64,000 nt of DNA from Comamonas antarctica (GTDB lineage: Bacteria > Pseudomonadota > Gammaproteobacteria > Burkholderiales > Burkholderiaceae_C), in the NCBI RefSeq assembly GCF_013363755.1, contig NZ_CP054842.1:1-64000 (forward strand), in the 5' to 3' direction. Positions 44,317-53,510 of the stretch are shown one piece after another. A program made the position numbers and the translations under genes. Under the pieces are notes generated by a model. The model did no database searches. It worked only from the letters and a program-made list of their open reading frames with translations, and was not told the origin of the DNA. Each line of letters begins with the position of its first letter. Position 1 is the stretch's first letter.

Positions 44317-45704
44317 GAGTGTCAGAATTTCTGTGTGCGAGGCACTTTGAACCTTCACGAATTACGTGAAGCGGGTTGAAGATTTTATAGGCTCGATTTC
44401 GTGAACCGATCCTCGTAGAGGATCGCGAATTGATTCATCGCGGATTTCCAGTGGTTGGCAGCTCGCCCCCAGTCTTCGGTGATGTTGCGCAGGGCCAGCC
44501 AGATCAGCTTGGTGGCCGCGTCGTCGCTGGGGAAGTGGCCACGCGTCTTGACGATCTTTCGCAGCCGCGCGTTCACGCTCTCGATCGCGTTGGTCGTGTA
44601 GACCACCCGCCGCACCTCGGGCGGGAAGGCGAAGAACGGGATGATCTTGTCCCAGGCCCTGCGCCAGGCGTTGACCACGGTCGGGAATTTCTGGCCCCAA
44701 GGCCCCTGGGCAAACGCATCCAGCTCGGCTTCGGCCGCCTCGGCACTCACGGCCGTGTAGATCGGCTTGATGGCCGCCGCCAGCAGCTTGCGGTCTTTCC
44801 AGCTGGCAAAGTCCAAGCTATTGCGAATGAGATGCACGATGCAGGTCTGCAGTGTGGTGGCCGGGAACACCGCTGCCAACGCCTCGGGCATGCCTTTGAG
44901 GCCATCGGTCACGGCAATCAGCACATCCTGGACCCCGCGGGTCTTCATGTCGTTGAAGACTTTCATCCAGAACTTGGCGCCTTCGGTATTCTCGATCCAG
45001 AGCCCCAGGATGTCACGGCTGCCGTCGGGCAACACGGCCAGTGCCAGGTACACGGCCTTGGAGCGCACCACAGCATCTTCGCGAATCTTGACCCGCAGCG
45101 CGTCGAAGAACACGACCGGGTACATGGGCACGAGCGCACGCGTCTGCCAGGCCAAGATCTCGCTCATGACGGCGTCGGTGACGCTGCTGATGAGATCCGG
45201 GGACACGTCCACCGAGTACATCTCGGCCAGAAATCCCTGGATCTCGCGCACTGTCATGCCGCGTGTGTACATGGCGATAATTTTGTCGTCAAAGCCGGTG
45301 AAGCGGCGTTCATGCTTGCCAATGAGCTGGGGCTCGAACGTGCCCTCGCGGTCACGGGGAACATCGATGCGCAGGGCGCCGGCGTCCGTCAATATCGTCT
45401 TGGCGCTCTTGCCGTTGCGGTGGTTGGCGGTGGCCCCTTCGGGCTTGGCCTGGGCGGGTGCGTAACCCAGGTGATGGCTCATCTCGGCACCCAGGGCCCG
45501 CTCAAGAACCGATTTCTTGAACTGCTGAAAAATACCTTCGAGCTCGGCGGGCGTGACCGGCCCGGGGATGAGCTGCTCGAGCAGCTCGGCTGAGAATTGC
45601 GGCTGCGCCGCCTTGTCCGCCGCAGCGGTGGTTTTTGTTTTGCGTGGCATTCATGCTCCTGGATGACATGTTATGCCTTACACACAAAATTTCTGACAGG
45701 CTCC
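44317..45704 (-). mobile_element. IS256-family insertion sequence
   Basis: Imperfect inverted ends GAGTGTCAGAATTTCTGTGTG (from 44317) and complement GAGCCTGTCAGAAATTTTGTG (to 45704) enclose a single transposase gene. The bases outside the two ends do not repeat each other, and the two flanks belong to unrelated genes, suggesting a deletion next to the element. Confidence 0.87.
44385..45650 (-). CDS. IS256-family (mutator-type) transposase
   Basis: A full-length 421-aa DDE transposase with the mutator signature: VVFFDALRVKIREDAVV containing the first Asp, ILGLWIENTEGAKFWMKVFNDMKTRGVQDVLIAVTDGLKGMPEALAAVFPATTLQTCIVHLIRNSLDF with the second Asp and the C-x2-H motif, and the late TTNAIESVNARLRK Glu. 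It appears intact and could be active. Confidence 0.95.
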   Translation of the reverse strand: MPRKTKTTAAADKAAQPQFSAELLEQLIPGPVTPAELEGIFQQFKKSVLERALGAEMSHHLGYAPAQAKPEGATANHRNGKSAKTILTDAGALRIDVPRDREGTFEPQLIGKHERRFTGFDDKIIAMYTRGMTVREIQGFLAEMYSVDVSPDLISSVTDAVMSEILAWQTRALVPMYPVVFFDALRVKIREDAVVRSKAVYLALAVLPDGSRDILGLWIENTEGAKFWMKVFNDMKTRGVQDVLIAVTDGLKGMPEALAAVFPATTLQTCIVHLIRNSLDFASWKDRKLLAAAIKPIYTAVSAEAAEAELDAFAQGPWGQKFPTVVNAWRRAWDKIIPFFAFPPEVRRVVYTTNAIESVNARLRKIVKTRGHFPSDDAATKLIWLALRNITEDWGRAANHWKSAMNQFAILYEDRFTKSSL

Positions 45705-46171
45705 CTTTGGCTGCGTTCTACGTGGCCAATAAGTTTGGTCGCATCCAAGCTGAGATTGGTCGCCGCCAGGCTGAAACAGCTGCCTTGGCCATGGCAACTG
45801 CCAGAGATAAACTCCGTCTTGACCTCTTTGAGAAGCGCTTCGCTGTGTACGAGGCCGCTGCTTGCTTCATTCGTGACGCAATTCGTCTGAAAAATGTGAC
45901 TCACGATCGCCGCTTTGACTATCTGGAAGCCATCAATTCGGCTATGTGGCTTTTTGACGATACGGTCGTCGATCATTTGGACCTGATTTTTTCTGAGTTG
46001 TACAATCTGATTGAAGCCACTGAGGAGATAGCGACGGAGCCGGACTCGGACCAACGTAAAGCGATGATTACGCGTAAAAAGGGCTATCTGAACAATCTTC
46101 GCCTTCATCAAACCACACTTCATTCAGTGATGGCTCCTTACCTGCGATTTACCGAAAACGTGCAGACTTAA
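45705..46171 (+). pseudogene. hypothetical gene, 5' end removed by IS256
   Basis: From the IS256 edge about 154 residues remain (FYVANKFGRIQAEIGRRQAETAALAMATARDKLRLDLFEKRFAVYEAA..., helical throughout), a pattern seen in membrane-associated hypothetical proteins with one N-terminal membrane segment. The original start is gone. I do not assign a function. Confidence 0.6.
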
Positions 46172-46311
46172 TTCTTGTTTAGCAATGAAAAAGATGGAGG
46201 CTTTCTCATAGCGCTGCCCTTCACCCAGCGCAGGATGTCCGTTTTGAACAATCCGCTGGCCTGAGTTCGCTATCGGCAAATGAAAAGGCAAAAATAGAAT
46301 CGACCATAAAT

Positions 46312-46330
46312 AGGAATGATTATCATTTTT
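46312..46330. promoter_or_regulatory. Fur box upstream of TonB receptor
   Basis: GGAATGATTATCATTTT reads on the other strand as AAAATGATAATCATTCC and matches the core of the ferric-uptake-regulator consensus, 12 bp before the receptor start. Confidence 0.8.
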
Positions 46331-46341
46331 AGTCTGGTCTG

Positions 46342-47006
46342 ATGCTCTACTTCACTGCTTTTTCTTCCCGCAATGGCGCAGCGCGCGCGTTTGCATTTCA
46401 TCCCCTCGCTGCCGCGCTTGCGCTGGGCATTGGCGCGCATGCCTCTGTGCAGGCACAAAGCCGCCTGACCGATGAAGCGCGATGGCATGCCGTCGAAGAC
46501 GGTCCGGCGCTGCCCACGGTGGCCGTGACGGCAAGCGTTCCGACGGTTGCCACCGAGACCAGCGGCTCGTATACCACCGGTGTGTCTGGCGCCGCGACAC
46601 GGCTGCCGCTGGCTTTGCGCGAGACACCCCAGTCTGCGACCGTGATCACGCGCCAGCGCATGGATGACCAGCAGTTGAATTCGGTAAAGGACGTTCTGGA
46701 GAACACCACCGGCATTTCCTCGCGCACGCTGGACAGCGGACGCATCAGCTTCTACGCGCGCGGTTTCGCGGTCGACAGCTTCCAGTACGATGGCATTCCC
46801 ACGACCTTCTTTGAAGGCGCCAGCTTTCTGGATACCGCCTTTTACGACCGTATCGAGGTCGTGCGCGGCGCCACTGGCCTGCTCACGGGCGCGGGCAATC
46901 CCTCGGCGTCCACCAATCTGGTGCGCAAGCGTCCGCGCCAGGATTTCCATGCGGCTGCATCCGTCGGCGCAGGCTCCTGGGACAGCTATCGCGCCATGGC
47001 CGATAT
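46342..47006 (+). pseudogene. TonB-dependent siderophore receptor, C-terminus lost
   Basis: The frame encodes the signal peptide (cleavage after VQA, about residue 38) and the plug domain: LPTVAVTAS, LRETPQSATVITRQRMDDQQLNSVKDVLENTTGI, SFYARGFAVDSFQYDGIP, DRIEVVRGATGLLTGAGNPSASTNLVRKRP. It ends 15 or so residues into the barrel at the IS3-type element starting at 47007. The barrel is not found on the far side. Iron regulation by Fur is likely from the upstream box, but the product would be non-functional. Confidence 0.9.
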
Positions 47007-47033
47007 TGAAGCCCCCTCGAATTCCTGAGCCAG

Positions 47034-47846
47034 TCAGAAGTAGAGGTTTGGGAATTGTTTCACACGGTACTCGACCGGCGGGATGCGGCCCAGCGATTCG
47101 TGGGGCCGGTGGTGGTTGTATCGGTGCAGCCAGTCCTCGGTCATCTGCCTGACCTCGTGCAGTGAATCGAAGACGTAGCAGTCCAGCACCTCGGTGCGGT
47201 AGGTCTTGTTGAATCGCTCGACATAGGCGTTTTGCGTCGGCTTGCCCGGTTGGATGTGGTTGAGGGCAATGCCCTTCGATTGCGCCCATTCAGCCAGGGC
47301 GTTGGCAATGAACTCGGGGCCGTTGTCCAGGCGAATGGACAGCGGCGCGCCGCGCACCTCGACCAGTTCGTCCAAGGCACGGATGACCCGCGCAGCAGGC
47401 AAGCTGGTGTCGATCTCAATGCGCAGTCCCTCCCGGTTGTATTCGTCAATAACGTTGAACGTTCTGAATCGCCGGCCTGACCACAAGGCGTCGGACATGA
47501 AGTCGCAGCTCCAACCCTGGTTGGGTTGGCTAGCAGCTTGTAGCGGCTGCTTGATGCGTGTCGGCAGCCGTTTCTTGCCACGCCGCGGCAGGTTCAGCCG
47601 CAGCTGGCAGTACACGCGCCACAGCACCGTCTTGCCCCAAGGCTGCTTTTGATGGCGGGCGCTGTCGTAGAGCAGGTCAAAGCCATGGCGCGGGTTGAGC
47701 GCCACGTGGCCCTGGATGAAGGCGATCACCCCGGAGTCGTCGCGTGGCACAGGCCGATAACGCAGCGTCGAGCGGGCGATCCCGCTGGCGCTGCAGGCCC
47801 GTCGCTCGCTCATGCCATGCTCGGCCATCAGCGATTGCACGACCAT
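47034..47846 (-). CDS. IS3-family transposase orfB
   Basis: The catalytic part: 270 aa with an HTH_21-like start, then the rve domain WSCDFMSDALWSGRRFRTFNVIDEYNREGLRIEIDTSL, RLDNGPEFIANALAEWA and [21 protein letters not shown], containing the DDE residues. Normally made as a fusion with orfA by frameshifting. Intact. Confidence 0.9.
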   Translation of the reverse strand: MVVQSLMAEHGMSERRACSASGIARSTLRYRPVPRDDSGVIAFIQGHVALNPRHGFDLLYDSARHQKQPWGKTVLWRVYCQLRLNLPRRGKKRLPTRIKQPLQAASQPNQGWSCDFMSDALWSGRRFRTFNVIDEYNREGLRIEIDTSLPAARVIRALDELVEVRGAPLSIRLDNGPEFIANALAEWAQSKGIALNHIQPGKPTQNAYVERFNKTYRTEVLDCYVFDSLHEVRQMTEDWLHRYNHHRPHESLGRIPPVEYRVKQFPNLYF

Positions 47847-47863
47847 CTCACGACGCTCCGGGG

Positions 47864-48130
47864 TCAGAGCTTTCGGTCGACGACGTCTTTCAATGCGTTG
47901 TGCATCAGCGCCAGGTCCGCGTACATGCGCTTGAGCCGGGCGTTTTCGTCCTGCAATTCACGCAGCTGCGACAGGTGCGGGACCGTCATGCCCGAGTACT
48001 GGCTTTTCCATTTGTAATAGGTCGGCTCACTCACGCCGTGCTTCCTGCATGTCTCGCCGACCTTGGCATCCAGCTCGACCTCCTTGAGGATGGCAACGAT
48101 CTGGCTTTCACTGAATCTGGTTTTCTTCAT
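47864..48130 (-). CDS. IS3-family transposase orfA
   Basis: An 88-aa DNA-binding protein (RFSESQIVAILKEVELDAKVGETCRKHGVSEPTYYKWKSQYSGM) followed by a leucine-zipper region (LRELQDENARLKRMYADLALMHNALKDVV). It precedes orfB in another frame, the usual IS3 arrangement. Confidence 0.9.
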   Translation of the reverse strand: MKKTRFSESQIVAILKEVELDAKVGETCRKHGVSEPTYYKWKSQYSGMTVPHLSQLRELQDENARLKRMYADLALMHNALKDVVDRKL

Positions 48131-48193
48131 GTAGAGACTCCAATGGTTGGAATTCTCTACTCCCAGCTGGCTCGGGTTACCGAGGGGGCTTCA

Positions 48194-48695
48194 CACCAAC
48201 CCTTGTCAGTAAATGCAGCTATTAAAAGTTGCTAGTCTTCACAGGAAACACAGCCCGCATTCAGCGGGCTTTTTCCTTTCCAGCCAGTGAGGCACGAGTA
48301 CAAACGGGATTTAAGACCATCCAGAATTTAGAGTGCATGCAGATCACGCATCGATGATCAATTGTGCAAATTTTTCTATTTACATCAGCATCACCTAATT
48401 GCGACGGCAACGCCCTGCGTGGCAGCATTGCCAGGGCATTGAGAACCATGGCGTTACCCACGCAGGGCCTATTGAGTACTCTTGAGTGAGGCGATTTTTA
48501 GCGGCGCAACGGGCCGCTTGTCGCAGTTGCCATAATGAATTCCCCCAGCAAGGGATCCGACGGCCAGCGCGAAGACTAACAGCCCGGCGCTGACAGCAGG
48601 CTCCGCTCAGGCTTTGGCAGTCACCCGGCACGCTTCGCCTCTGGCTCGCGTGATTGCGGCTGCTCAAGAATAAGCCCTCCGCGATCCCGTTCGGC
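48194..48695. other. intergenic after IS element; nothing coding seen
   Basis: Half a kilobase without a recognisable gene. It contains the terminator at 48252 and, further on, sequence that reads as decayed flank of the catabolic cluster. Confidence 0.4.
48252..48275 (+). terminator. Rho-independent terminator
   Basis: AGCCCGC, loop ATTCA, GCGGGCT and then TTTTT. The gene it served on the plus strand is not present here, so it is probably the left-over terminator of a gene removed with the IS-side deletion. Confidence 0.8.
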
Positions 48696-49691
48696 TTACT
48701 GCTTTTCCACCTTAGCGCTCGTGGCGACAGCGCTCCAGTATTGCGTCCGGCTCTTGAGCAATTGCGCGAAGTCCGCTCCAACGACCAAGGTTGGCAATGC
48801 TCCAATGCTGTCGGCATACTCGGTCATATTGCTGCTCTTCATCGCAGTGCTGAGTTCTCGCTCCAGCCGCTGCACGACCGCCGCGGACGTACCCTTGGGC
48901 GCCCAGACGCCAGTGAAGTTGACCACGCTGTAGGTCGGCAGACCTGCCTCGGCAAACGTTGGCACATTCGGGATCACCTTCAGCCGCTCCATACCGCTGA
49001 CAGCCAGCAACCTGACCTTGCCACCATTGAGCTGCCCCATCACACCTGCCGTCGAGGCAATCTGAAAGTCGATAGTGTTGGTCAGTAGTGCCATGGTCGC
49101 TTCGCCATTGCCCTTGAACGGCACATGCACCGCATCGAATTTGCCAGCCATCTTCAGCGCTTCGGTGGAGAAGTGCGGCATAGTGCCCGCGCCTCCGGTG
49201 CCGTAGTTCAACTTACCGGGATTGGCCCTACCGAATGCGATCAAGTCGGCGAGGGTCTTGAACCTCGAATCCGCCGCCACCACGATGGCAGTCGGAGCAA
49301 AGTTGAATGCGGCGACAGGCACCAGGTCCCTGTCGTAGTCCCAGGCCAGCTTGCTGAAAACGTGCGGCAGGATGGCGTACGTCATGTCGTTGGTCAGCAA
49401 CGTGTGGCCGTCCGCCGTAGAACGCGTGACCTGCGTAATGCCAATGGTGCCTGTGCCACCGGGCTTGTTGTCAACGAAGAAGCTGCTGCCCGTCTGCTCG
49501 GTGAGCTGCTGAGCGATGCGCCGCGTCACCAGGTCGACTGCCCCGCCCGGCGCATACGGAACAACAATGCGCACCGCTTTGGACGGATATTCCCCTTGTG
49601 CGAGCGCAGCCAGAGGCGCGCCTGTCAGCGCGCCGAGAACCAGGCCAATGGGAAGTATGCGAGCCCTGAACGTCAAAAATTTCTGTGCCAT
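48696..49691 (-). CDS. Bug/TctC-type periplasmic substrate-binding protein (1)
   Basis: A 331-aa periplasmic binding protein of the tripartite tricarboxylate transporter family. Signal peptide ends near LAALAQG; then YPSKAVRIVVPYAPGGAVDLVTRRIAQQL (ligand-loop motif), DNKPGGTGTIG and the VPFKGNGEA segment. Ligands of this family are usually small carboxylates. The start at 49691 gives a proper signal peptide; the frame is open upstream. No TctA or TctB membrane gene is in the window. Last gene of the leftward cluster. Confidence 0.92.
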   Translation of the reverse strand: MAQKFLTFRARILPIGLVLGALTGAPLAALAQGEYPSKAVRIVVPYAPGGAVDLVTRRIAQQLTEQTGSSFFVDNKPGGTGTIGITQVTRSTADGHTLLTNDMTYAILPHVFSKLAWDYDRDLVPVAAFNFAPTAIVVAADSRFKTLADLIAFGRANPGKLNYGTGGAGTMPHFSTEALKMAGKFDAVHVPFKGNGEATMALLTNTIDFQIASTAGVMGQLNGGKVRLLAVSGMERLKVIPNVPTFAEAGLPTYSVVNFTGVWAPKGTSAAVVQRLERELSTAMKSSNMTEYADSIGALPTLVVGADFAQLLKSRTQYWSAVATSAKVEKQ

Positions 49692-49710
49692 GGTCAAGTC
49701 TCTCTTCGGC

Positions 49711-50697
49711 TCAATCCGTACGGATTTTGCTGGTCTTGATGACCTCAGCCCATTTCGCAGTCTCGGCTTTAACGAACGCGGTGAAGTCCTTTGCGCTGGA
49801 ACCCACACCCTGCACACCCATCTCATCGAAGCGCTTGGCAACGGTGGGGCTTGCCACCACGGCCTGCGTCTCGGACTCGAGGCGAGCCAGCACAGCACGC
49901 GGCGTACCGGCTGGCGCAAAGAGACCGTTCCACTCGTACACCTCGAAGCCAGTGGCACCGGACTCGGCCACTGTGGGCACCTGTGGCCAGGCACCCTGCC
50001 GCTTGCCGGAACTGATGGCGAGGGCCTTGAGCTTGCCGCCCTTGACGAAGGTTCCGCTCGCGGTCGTGGCGCTGAACATCAGGTCGAGCTGGCCGCCGAT
50101 GAGGTCCGTCAACGCAGGTGCGCCGCCTTTGTATGGCACGTGCGTCATCTGCAGCTTCTGCCCTTGCGCAAACAGCTCTGCAGCCAGGTGCTGGGCGCCG
50201 CCGTTGCCTGCAGAAGCATAGGACAGCTTGCCGGGTTGCGCCGCAGCAGCCTTGACTACATCTGCCACGCTGGTGAAGCGCGAATTGGCCGGAACAACCA
50301 TCAGCAGCGGGACCTGCATGATCTGGGAGACCGGAACCAGTTCCTTCTCGGGGTTATACGACAGCTTGTTGTACAGGCTTGGGTTGACGGTATAGGACGT
50401 TGCATCCAGCAGCAAGGTGTAGCCGTCAGCAGGAGCCTTAGCAACGAAGGCGGCGCCGATGGTTCCGCTCGCACCGGGCTTGTTGTCCACGATGATCTGC
50501 TGCTTCAGCCGCTCGCCGAGTTCCTGAGCCAGGATTCGTGCAGTGTTGTCGGCCGCACCACCGGCCGGATAGGGAACGACGAGGCGAATCGGCTTGTCTG
50601 GCCAGTCGGCCATCGCGGGTTGGCCAAAAGAAAGCAGTACAGCTGCGAGCAATGGTCCGGCGATCGCGCTCAGTTGGGTACGGCGTGTCACTTTCAT
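49711..50697 (-). CDS. Bug/TctC-type periplasmic substrate-binding protein (2)
   Basis: A 328-aa family member with a signal peptide (cleavage after MA, about residue 31), WPDKPIRLVVPYPAGGAADNTARILAQEL, VDNKPGASGTIGAAFV and THVPYKGGAPALTDL. It lies 19 bp upstream of copy 1 and 27 bp after the cyclase gene, so all belong to one operon. It differs enough from copies 1 and 3 to suggest a different or additional ligand. Confidence 0.92.
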   Translation of the reverse strand: MKVTRRTQLSAIAGPLLAAVLLSFGQPAMADWPDKPIRLVVPYPAGGAADNTARILAQELGERLKQQIIVDNKPGASGTIGAAFVAKAPADGYTLLLDATSYTVNPSLYNKLSYNPEKELVPVSQIMQVPLLMVVPANSRFTSVADVVKAAAAQPGKLSYASAGNGGAQHLAAELFAQGQKLQMTHVPYKGGAPALTDLIGGQLDLMFSATTASGTFVKGGKLKALAISSGKRQGAWPQVPTVAESGATGFEVYEWNGLFAPAGTPRAVLARLESETQAVVASPTVAKRFDEMGVQGVGSSAKDFTAFVKAETAKWAEVIKTSKIRTD

Positions 50698-50724
50698 TTG
50701 AGAAGTCTCCTGGAGTAGTAATAG

Positions 50725-51789
50725 TCAAACCGTTGCGATGGGGGTCGCCGGGGAGCCGACCGCACCGGGAAGGCGCAGCGGGGGAGCGGTCAGCAGGAAG
50801 CGCGAGCGACCGTTTGCGCGCAGCCACCGAGCCAAGGGCGTCAACAGCCAGAGCTCGCCAAGGTGGATTCCGTTTTTGAACAAGCAGTGCTCGTGAAGCG
50901 GCAGGCGGGGCCCGCGCATGGGGGTTGGGGTCGTGAGCTTCGGGACCACCAGTTCAACCGCGGTGTTGTCTGCCAGGAGGCAGGCCAGGCGTACGTCGAC
51001 GATCCAGTTCAGAAGTTTGCGGTCGTGGCCATCCAAGCCACTGCCGGTCGCGTGCAACAGCTGCAGGTCTGGCTTTCGGTTCATGGCCAGCAGGGTGTCC
51101 GCAAAGCCGGTGTGGATGCAGACCATGTCCCCAGCTTCAATGTCCACGCGGTCGGTTTCCAGGATTCGCATGAGCTGGTCGTATCCGACCGCTTGGCGCT
51201 GGCGGCCGATGTGGTGTTCCAGATCAACCAGGACGCCGCGGCCCTGAACGCCGTGTTCGGCCAGGTTCTGAATACCCAAGGCATCCGCGCGCGGTCCGGG
51301 AAAGCGGGCCCAGTCGGCTGCTGCCGCATGGTCTTCCTGCGCAGCACGGATATCCTGGCCGGCGCGGTAGCCGTTGTAGAACACGGCTTCGGCTTCGCCG
51401 TCGCCATCGGCGTCGAAGCGTGAACCCATGTGCGCCAGGCTATCCCACTGCGTTGAATACTGCGTGTTCATCAACAGCACTTCATCGCAAACCACGTCGG
51501 TCTGGTCGGGGTCTTCTGAGGCGTACGACCAGCAGTAGCCTTGCACGCCAGCGCTTTTGCCGTCGCGCAGCGTCGCGAACATTTGGGCCGGCATCCTGCG
51601 CGGGTTCAAGGTCATGCCGCCGGGCACGTCGAGGGGCAGCGACAGACAGAAGGTCTTTCCTTCCCGCACCTCCGCGATGCCCTGCAACACCTTGGCCGAG
51701 TCGACCAAGTTCATCCGGCCGCGTTGATCGTCGGCTCCGAACTCGCCCCAATGGCTGTCCGTTGGAGCGTGCTTCCAGCGCCCTGCCAT
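50725..51789 (-). CDS. cyclase-family metal hydrolase
   Basis: A 354-aa cytosolic enzyme of the cyclase/kynurenine-formamidase-like superfamily. STQWDSLAHMGSRFD (about residues 110-125) is the metal-binding T-x2-D-x3-H signature, followed by AEHGVQGRGVLVDLEHHI and DMVCIHTGFAD. Members hydrolyse amide, lactam or lactone bonds such as in isatin or N-formylkynurenine. The substrate here is unknown; the neighbours suggest opening of a ring that yields a hydroxy or keto acid. Starts 1 bp after the dehydrogenase stop. Confidence 0.88.
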   Translation of the reverse strand: MAGRWKHAPTDSHWGEFGADDQRGRMNLVDSAKVLQGIAEVREGKTFCLSLPLDVPGGMTLNPRRMPAQMFATLRDGKSAGVQGYCWSYASEDPDQTDVVCDEVLLMNTQYSTQWDSLAHMGSRFDADGDGEAEAVFYNGYRAGQDIRAAQEDHAAAADWARFPGPRADALGIQNLAEHGVQGRGVLVDLEHHIGRQRQAVGYDQLMRILETDRVDIEAGDMVCIHTGFADTLLAMNRKPDLQLLHATGSGLDGHDRKLLNWIVDVRLACLLADNTAVELVVPKLTTPTPMRGPRLPLHEHCLFKNGIHLGELWLLTPLARWLRANGRSRFLLTAPPLRLPGAVGSPATPIATV

Positions 51790-51790
51790 T

Positions 51791-52717
51791 TCAGGCCGCC
51801 GCCGTGTGGCGGGCTAGGACGGCTAACGCATTGCGCGCGGCGAACAAGCCCATGTTGACGTAGGCACCGTTGGTCACAGCACCGATGTGCGGGCTCAGCA
51901 CGATGCCCGGTTCGTTCTGGAATGGGTGACCTGGCTGCATGGGTTCGACCTCGAAGCTGTCGAGACCGGCACCACCGACCTGGCCCGAGCGCACCGCAGC
52001 CAACAGTGCGTCCTCGTCGATCAGACCGCCCCGTGCCGTGTTGACCACGATCACGCCGCGTTTGCACTGGGCGAGCGTGCTGGCGTTGAGCAGGTGCCGG
52101 TTCTCCTCGGTCAGCGGGCAATGCAGGGAGATGACTTCAGCCTCGCGCAGGATCGTCGGCACGTCGGTCACAGTGATGTAGTCAGGTAGGCTCTTCGCGA
52201 AAGGGTCGAAGCCCAGGACACGCATACCCAGACCGTGAGCCATGCGGGCGAAGCGCTGGCCGATGGCGCCTAAGCCCACCACGCCAACGGTCTGACTGTC
52301 CAATTCCACGCTAGTGTGCGAGGCCTTGTCCCAGTGTCCAGCGTGCATGCGCGCGTCGATGCGGCTCACCGACTTGGCACAGGCCAGCAACAGCGCCAGG
52401 GCCTGCTCGGCCACGGCAGCGGCATTCGCGCCCGCAGCCGCGACGACCTCAATGCCGCGCTCCTTGGCTGCGACCTTGTCGATATTGTCCGTGCCGCTGC
52501 CGTGCTTGGACATCACTTTCAGCGCCGGGGCTGCATCCATGGCGGCGGCGCCGAGCTTTCCGTATCGCACGATAATGCCAACGGGGTTGTGTTCGCGGCA
52601 CAGTTCGACAATGCGTTCTTCGGCCGGATTCTTGCCGGTGAACACCAAGTCGTGTTCGCGCAAGAGATCAAGTGCCTGCGGGGCGAGCGTGTCGCTGGTG
52701 ACGAGGATCGTGCTCAC
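51791..52717 (-). CDS. D-isomer-specific 2-hydroxyacid dehydrogenase
   Basis: A 308-aa NAD(P)-dependent dehydrogenase related to 3-phosphoglycerate dehydrogenase. The nucleotide fold is GVVGLGAIGQRFARMAHGLGMRVLGFDP. The catalytic triad is visible as NTARGGLIDE (Arg), DSFEVEPM (Glu) and SPHIGA (His). The GTG start at 52717 overlaps the TGA of the upstream RraA-type gene and follows GGAAGGGGAAAAG, so the two are coupled. Confidence 0.92.
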   Translation of the reverse strand: MSTILVTSDTLAPQALDLLREHDLVFTGKNPAEERIVELCREHNPVGIIVRYGKLGAAAMDAAPALKVMSKHGSGTDNIDKVAAKERGIEVVAAAGANAAAVAEQALALLLACAKSVSRIDARMHAGHWDKASHTSVELDSQTVGVVGLGAIGQRFARMAHGLGMRVLGFDPFAKSLPDYITVTDVPTILREAEVISLHCPLTEENRHLLNASTLAQCKRGVIVVNTARGGLIDEDALLAAVRSGQVGGAGLDSFEVEPMQPGHPFQNEPGIVLSPHIGAVTNGAYVNMGLFAARNALAVLARHTAAA

Positions 52718-53400
52718 AGCTTTTCCCCTTCCTTGAGAACACCGGCCGCGCGCAAGGCCGCATCCAGCCATTTCGCAGCGGTGTCGCCCGCCTTGATGTC
52801 TGCGATGCGGGCAGCTTCGTCACGAACCTTCTTGGCTGCGATGGGGAGCAGTCCTTCGATCTTTTCGCGCTCGACAACGATCACGCCATCGGAATCGCCG
52901 ATGATGAAGTCGCCCGGATACACGGTCACGCCGCCGACCGAGACGGGATGACCGATCCGGCCTGGCACCAGCTTCGTAGGGCCGTTGGGGTTCGTGCCCG
53001 CGCAGAACACCGGGTAATCCATCTCGTCGATCTCCAGACTGTCGCGTGCGGCACCGTCGATCACGACGCCAGCGATGCCCAGTTGTTTGCAGGCGGTCAT
53101 CATGATGGTGCCCATCAAGGCGGCGCTGAGGTCGCCCTTGCCGTCAATGACCAACACGTCTCCCGGCTTGGCCAGCGAGATGGCGGCGTGGATCATCAGG
53201 TTGTCGCCGGGCCGCACCTCGACGGTGAACGCGGTGCCGGCCAACTTCATGCGTGGGCGCAGGGCCTGGATGCGACCGTTTAAGGCGCCGCGGCGGCCTG
53301 CCACGTCGGCGAGGATGGCCGGCTGGAATTCAGCGGCCTGGCGCACGATGTCTGCGGGAACGCGATCGAAGTCGCGGATGATGTCGGGCTGTTGGGACAT
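52714..53400 (-). CDS. RraA-like (HMG/CHA aldolase-type) protein
   Basis: A 228-aa member of the RraA fold, which includes 4-hydroxy-4-methyl-2-oxoglutarate and 4-carboxy-4-hydroxy-2-oxoadipate aldolases. GDNLMIHAAISLAKPGDVLVIDGKGDLSAALMGTIM gives the substrate-binding glycine-rich part, and VIDGAARDSLEIDEMDYPVF the conserved Arg-Asp metal/substrate pair. In this operon an aldolase or decarboxylase role on an oxo-acid is more likely than RNase E inhibition. Start 53400 (MSQQPD) is preferred; the frame is open to 53457. Confidence 0.88.
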   Translation of the reverse strand: MSQQPDIIRDFDRVPADIVRQAAEFQPAILADVAGRRGALNGRIQALRPRMKLAGTAFTVEVRPGDNLMIHAAISLAKPGDVLVIDGKGDLSAALMGTIMMTACKQLGIAGVVIDGAARDSLEIDEMDYPVFCAGTNPNGPTKLVPGRIGHPVSVGGVTVYPGDFIIGDSDGVIVVEREKIEGLLPIAAKKVRDEAARIADIKAGDTAAKWLDAALRAAGVLKEGEKL

Positions 53401-53510
53401 ATCGATATCTGTTGCGGTGAGGGAAGAAATGCTGCCGCCGACCTGGCGCATTGCCAAGCCAATCTGTGCGGTTTTGAAGTCTGGGAACGAAACCCGTGCG
53501 GGCTTGGCGG

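Larger units (their letters stand above)
47007..48193 (-). mobile_element. IS3-family element (IS51-like subgroup), first copy
   Basis: Inverted ends TGAAGCCCCCTCG...GAGCCAG (47007) and the complement ending 48193 enclose orfA and orfB. The three bases outside the ends differ (TAT and CAC) and the TonB receptor does not resume, so DNA has been deleted at one side. Confidence 0.85.

Noticed and set aside
44430..45593. 387-codon plus-strand frame opposite the IS256 transposase
   Set aside because: Antisense of a well-supported transposase; His/Asp/Gly-rich shadow translation.
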